Assembly: GCA_023406985.1 (NCBI GenBank)
Contig: JAEXTK010000244.1
Span: forward strand, 1-25,881
Origin: Spirochaetota bacterium
Lineage (GTDB): Bacteria; Spirochaetota; Spirochaetia; Treponematales; Breznakiellaceae
DNA: 25,881 nt
Reading direction: 5' to 3'
Each line of letters opens with the position of its first letter. Position 1 is the first letter of the stretch. The position numbers and the translations under genes are program-made. The notes below the pieces were generated by a model. It did no database searches, had not been told where the DNA came from, and saw only the letters and a list, made by a program, of their open reading frames with translations. Below, one piece after another: positions 23,132 to 25,881 of the stretch.

Positions 23132-23156
23132 AAAAACCGCGGCGGCCCGCTATATT
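23128..23156 (+). promoter_or_regulatory. sigma70-type promoter for FecR-domain gene
   Basis: CTGAAA (23128-23133) is 17 bases from TATATT (23151-23156), which matches 5 of 6 at -10 and overlaps the murB stop codon. A start near 23163 would give a leader of about 28 nt. Confidence 0.5.
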
Positions 23157-23157
23157 G

Positions 23158-23174
23158 AGAGCGGTACCCGCTCT
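23158..23174 (+). other. leader hairpin of FecR-domain gene
   Basis: AGAGCGG and CCGCTCT form a perfect 7-bp stem with a 3-base loop, straddling the predicted transcription start. No T run follows. It could protect the 5' end or be the end of a murB transcript. Confidence 0.4.
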
Positions 23175-23190
23175 ATCGTCTGGAGGACTC

Positions 23191-24372
23191 TTGAAGGTCA
23201 TACCGAAGACTCCGCACGTTCGTGCGCGACGCATACTGTTTCATCCTCGCGCCTGGGCCATCGTCGCGGCCCTCGCCGCGTTCGCGATACCGGCCGTACC
23301 CGCCGCGGCCGCTTCCGGCAGGCCGGTCGGCATCGTCCAAGAATTGTTCGGCTCCGTCACCGTAACCCGCGACGGGGAAGTCCTCGCCTCCCTCGACGTG
23401 GGGGATACCATAGCCTCCTTCGACCTCATCAAGACGGGCGCCGACGGCTCCGTCGTGGTGGCCTTGGACCGCTCCTCCGGTATGGCGGGGACCCTCGCGG
23501 TCAAGCCGAAGTCCGTCTTCGCGGTCAAGGTGGAGACCCTCCGCGGGCAACCGACCACCGAAGGCGAGGTCCTGGCCGGCGCGGTGGGCGTGAAGGTCCG
23601 CAAGATAGCCGGCGACCCGGCCCTCAACGTCCGCACCGGCAACGCGGTCATGGGCGTGCGCGGCACGTCCTTCGACGTGGTCGTCTCCGTCAACGATTCG
23701 CTCCTAGTCGGCTGCACCGAGGGGAAGGTGCTCTGCACGGGCACGGACGGCGAAACGCTCGAGGCCGTGCCCGGGCAGGTCGTGGAGAGTCCCGCCGGCA
23801 GCCGCCTCCGCCGCGTTCCCATCGCCGTGTCCAACCTGGCCGCTTTCCGCGAGTCCTGGATGGCGGACGAGATAGCCGCGTTCAAGGCGAATCCGACCGC
23901 CGCCCTGGACCAGTACATGCGGGCCTATCGGCGCATGCGCGACCGGTTCCGCTCCGCGTTCGCGCCCTTGGCGGGCGACCCGACCCTGGAAGCCTGGAAG
24001 GCCGAGCGCCGGGCGGGCACCGTCCCCCGCGGCGACGACGTGGCCGTCATGAAACAGAAAGCCGCCTTGGCGCGGAAGCTCATGGCGGTGCGGGGAAGCA
24101 TGTTCCTCTTCGAACGGATCTACTATCGCCTGGACGAGATACGATCGTACGTCGGGGATACCGCCTTGCGCGCGGACTTGCCCTCGGGCGGCACCGTCTA
24201 CGATTTTTACCGGGAGTTCACCGGCGAACGCGCGGAACTGGAGCGTAAGGCCGCGGCGTATCGCTTCGCGCTCTCGCTCTTCGCGGAACGCAACGAGGGT
24301 CGTTCCCCGATGTCGGCCATGGACGACGATACGGACGATTTCTTCAAAGAAGATGACGATTTCTTCAACTAA
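23191..24372 (+). CDS. FecR-domain exported protein
   Basis: A 393-residue protein with a long N-terminal signal region (basic 1-20, hydrophobic 21-40, AVPAAAAS). A FecR domain follows at about 45-200, with QELFGSVTV, GDTI, and MGVRGTSFDV (154-163), typical of FecR proteins outside iron uptake. Residues 205-370 are mostly charged helix. The C terminus is an acidic Phe-rich tail, DDFFKEDDDFF in wording. The domain is often a non-catalytic, possibly ligand-binding beta fold; its role here is unknown. I chose TTG at 23191, with GGAGG four bases upstream; the open frame continues back into murB, which is not credible. The gene likely has its own promoter overlapping the end of murB. Confidence 0.85.
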   Translation: MKVIPKTPHVRARRILFHPRAWAIVAALAAFAIPAVPAAAASGRPVGIVQELFGSVTVTRDGEVLASLDVGDTIASFDLIKTGADGSVVVALDRSSGMAGTLAVKPKSVFAVKVETLRGQPTTEGEVLAGAVGVKVRKIAGDPALNVRTGNAVMGVRGTSFDVVVSVNDSLLVGCTEGKVLCTGTDGETLEAVPGQVVESPAGSRLRRVPIAVSNLAAFRESWMADEIAAFKANPTAALDQYMRAYRRMRDRFRSAFAPLAGDPTLEAWKAERRAGTVPRGDDVAVMKQKAALARKLMAVRGSMFLFERIYYRLDEIRSYVGDTALRADLPSGGTVYDFYREFTGERAELERKAAAYRFALSLFAERNEGRSPMSAMDDDTDDFFKEDDDFFN

Positions 24373-24378
24373 GGTATC

Positions 24379-24392
24379 GAGGGGTCGCCCTC
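24379..24392 (+). terminator. weak hairpin after FecR-domain gene
   Basis: GAGGG-GTCG-CCCTC forms a 5-bp stem seven bases after the TAA stop. Only a mixed T/C stretch follows, so termination is uncertain. Confidence 0.35.
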
Positions 24393-24419
24393 AATGTGCG
24401 ACTGTCTCCTGTTTCGACG

Positions 24420-24449
24420 TTGACAAAGCCGAAGCAGGGTTCCTATACT
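24420..24449 (+). promoter_or_regulatory. near-consensus sigma70 promoter
   Basis: TTGACA (24420-24425) is a perfect -35 box, 18 bases from TATACT (24444-24449). The start near 24456 leaves a leader of about 47 nt before the cNMP-domain gene, which has GGGGAGCGG next to its ATG. This is the best promoter in the window. Confidence 0.8.
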
Positions 24450-24502
24450 CGATGAATAATAGCGGCGGGTCGGCGTGAACGTCGCCGGTTACGGGGAGCG
24501 GG

Positions 24503-25735
24503 ATGACAAACCAACTGCAACTTGCCTTCGTTAATTTCAAAAAAGACTCCTACATCATCGTCGAAGGCAAGCAGAATGCCGACCGCTTCTTCATCATCCG
24601 GCAGGGAAAGGTCCGTCTGTTCAAGGAAGTGGAAGTCGTGGAGGAGGAGGGCGGGAACGTCATATCGCCCGGCGACTTCTTCGGCGTCGTCTCCACCATG
24701 TCCAGCCACAGCCACATCGAGACCGCGCAGGCCCTGACCGACGTGACCCTCATCTCGGTCCAGAAGGAACAGTACGGGCAGCTCATCCAGAACAACACCC
24801 CGGTGGCGATGAAGATCATCCTCCAGTTCTCCAAGCGCATGCGCTACCTGGACGAAGCCCTCACCCGCCTGACCCTGAAGAATACCGCCGAGGCCGATCC
24901 TTCGCACCTGTTCAAGGTGGCCGAATACTACGCCAAGCAGAGCCAGTACAACCAAGCCTATTACGCGTACCATCAGTACATCAAATATTGCCCCACGGGG
25001 GAGAACGTCCAGATCGCGCGGGAGCGCATGGTCAAGATCCAGCCCTACGCCAAGGCGGTGTACCTGGAGCGCAAGGCCGACGAATTCAACCGCATGTATC
25101 CGAAGGATACGATGATCTTCTCCGAGGGGCAGCCCGGCGAGGAGCTCTACATCATCCAGCGGGGTTCGGTGAAGATCACGAAGATCGTGGACAACAACGA
25201 GGTCTTGCTGGCGGTGCTGAAGTCGGGCGACATCTTCGGCGAGATGGCACTCCTGGAGTCCAAGCCCCGCTCCGCGAGCGCGGTAGCCTACGAGGATTGC
25301 ACGGTGCTCGCGGTGAACCGGGAGAACTTCCAGCGCATGGTCGGCACGCAGCCGCAGATCGTGACCCGCCTCACCCAGCTCCTCGCGGAACGCATCTGGT
25401 TCATCTACAAACAATTGGCGAATACGCTCATCTCCGATCCGCTCGGCCGCATGTACGACGCGCTCCTCATCCAACTGGAGAAGAACCGCGTCATGCTCGG
25501 TCCGGTGCCCTACGTCTTCGATTTCGGGCCGAAGGAGCTCATCAACATGGTCGGCCTGCCCCTGGCGGACGGCAACATCGTGCTCCACAAGCTGCTCGAG
25601 AACCAGAAGATCCGCGTCACCGACAACAAGATCGCCCTCACCGACGTGTCCGAGGTCGTGAAGCAGACCGAATACTTCCGCAAGATGCAGAAGATCGAGC
25701 GGGCGCGCCGCGAAGCCTCCGTACGGAACGCCTAG
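24503..25735 (+). CDS. protein with two cyclic nucleotide-binding domains
   Basis: A 410-residue cytoplasmic protein. The first cNMP-binding fold (about 10-115) is degenerate: GDFFGVVSTMSSHSH (57-71) lacks the Glu and Arg that bind cyclic phosphate. A TPR-like helical segment follows (about 133-178, YYAKQSQYNQAYYAYHQYI). The second fold (about 192-300) keeps the phosphate-binding cassette FGEMALL (245-251) and PRSASA with Arg256. The C-terminal third resembles a CRP-type dimer helix and winged helix (about 300-385), but DNA binding is not certain. It could be a cAMP-, cGMP- or c-di-nucleotide-linked regulator. It has the strongest promoter in the window and follows the FecR-domain gene. Confidence 0.88.
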   Translation: MTNQLQLAFVNFKKDSYIIVEGKQNADRFFIIRQGKVRLFKEVEVVEEEGGNVISPGDFFGVVSTMSSHSHIETAQALTDVTLISVQKEQYGQLIQNNTPVAMKIILQFSKRMRYLDEALTRLTLKNTAEADPSHLFKVAEYYAKQSQYNQAYYAYHQYIKYCPTGENVQIARERMVKIQPYAKAVYLERKADEFNRMYPKDTMIFSEGQPGEELYIIQRGSVKITKIVDNNEVLLAVLKSGDIFGEMALLESKPRSASAVAYEDCTVLAVNRENFQRMVGTQPQIVTRLTQLLAERIWFIYKQLANTLISDPLGRMYDALLIQLEKNRVMLGPVPYVFDFGPKELINMVGLPLADGNIVLHKLLENQKIRVTDNKIALTDVSEVVKQTEYFRKMQKIERARREASVRNA

Positions 25736-25763
25736 GCGGGCTCCTTCAGAATTTCCGCTGATC

Positions 25764-25808
25764 GCCGATAATGAGGACGGGGCGGTTCCGCGACAGGGGC
25801 CGCCCCGT
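25764..25808 (+). promoter_or_regulatory. sigma28-like -10 box and leader hairpin
   Basis: GCCGATAA (25764-25771) is identical to the flagellar sigma28 -10 consensus; the -35 region (near 25745) matches poorly. A sigma70 reading (TTCAGA, 16 bases, GATAAT) is also possible. Just downstream ACGGGGCGG (25777-25785) pairs perfectly with CCGCCCCGT (25800-25808), a 9-bp stem with no T run. Confidence 0.4.
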
Positions 25809-25827
25809 GAAGTATCCGGGGGGAACG

Positions 25828-25881
25828 ATGGCCAAATCGATGGGGAAGGCTCACGGGAGTTCCGGCGCCGCGTCCGTACGG
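25828..25881 (+). CDS. start of a gene cut by the window edge
   Basis: An ATG at 25828 with GGGGGG four bases upstream opens a frame of 18 codons that is still open at the window end. The visible N terminus is small and basic (MAKSMGKAHGSSGAASVR). Function cannot be told from this. The promoter-like region before it makes it likely to be a real gene. Confidence 0.5.
   Translation, partial: MAKSMGKAHGSSGAASVR

Overview
The window is strongly GC-rich chromosomal DNA, almost fully coding, and most likely from a spirochaete (Spirochaetia). The lineage call rests on gene content: a PPi-dependent phosphofructokinase of the long 566-residue type, a UMP kinase of the archaeal/spirochaete family, a methyl-accepting chemotaxis protein ending in an acidic-Phe pentapeptide, a double cyclic-nucleotide-binding-domain protein, and FecR-domain, PEGA-domain and barrel-like envelope proteins of kinds common in spirochaetes. 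No rRNA, tRNA, IS element, prophage or CRISPR array was seen.

Region 1 (1-3594, minus strand): pfp with its own promoter, then a PLP-dependent aminotransferase. The aminotransferase is preceded by a roughly 200-nt leader with its own promoter and a textbook pair of mutually exclusive hairpins (antiterminator/terminator). This looks like an attenuator or riboswitch that I cannot assign to a known class. A 19-bp perfect inverted repeat lies just after the aminotransferase stop codon.

Region 2 (3595-10147, minus strand): a compact run that may be one transcript. In transcription order it holds a PEGA-domain envelope protein, kbl (glycine C-acetyltransferase), an MmcQ/YjbR protein, a truncated DUF134 remnant in frame with a NifX/NifB-like cluster-binding protein, an ABC ATPase, its polytopic membrane partner, and a flavodoxin-ferredoxin membrane protein of EFR1 type. 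The last several suggest a redox/metal-linked transport module of unknown substrate.

Region 3 (10148-16415): a chemotaxis receptor reads right and meets a ferritin gene tail to tail. The ferritin terminator is embedded in the receptor's C-terminal codons. RadC (minus), a glucosaminidase-type lipoprotein (plus), a CoA-binding protein (minus) and a signal-peptide barrel-like protein (plus) follow. Three envelope genes in regions 2-3 have -10-like hexamers directly before the ATG and no Shine-Dalgarno sequence.

Region 4 (16416-22080, minus strand): a tightly overlapping operon-like run of cysS, ECF sigma factor, zinc-finger anti-sigma factor, secreted protein, TIG/transglutaminase-like lipoprotein and UMP kinase. 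Signalling and envelope genes are sandwiched between two housekeeping genes.

Region 5 (22175-25881, plus strand): murB, a FecR-domain protein with an acidic Phe-rich tail, a double cNMP-binding-domain protein behind a near-consensus promoter, and the first 18 codons of a gene cut by the window edge.
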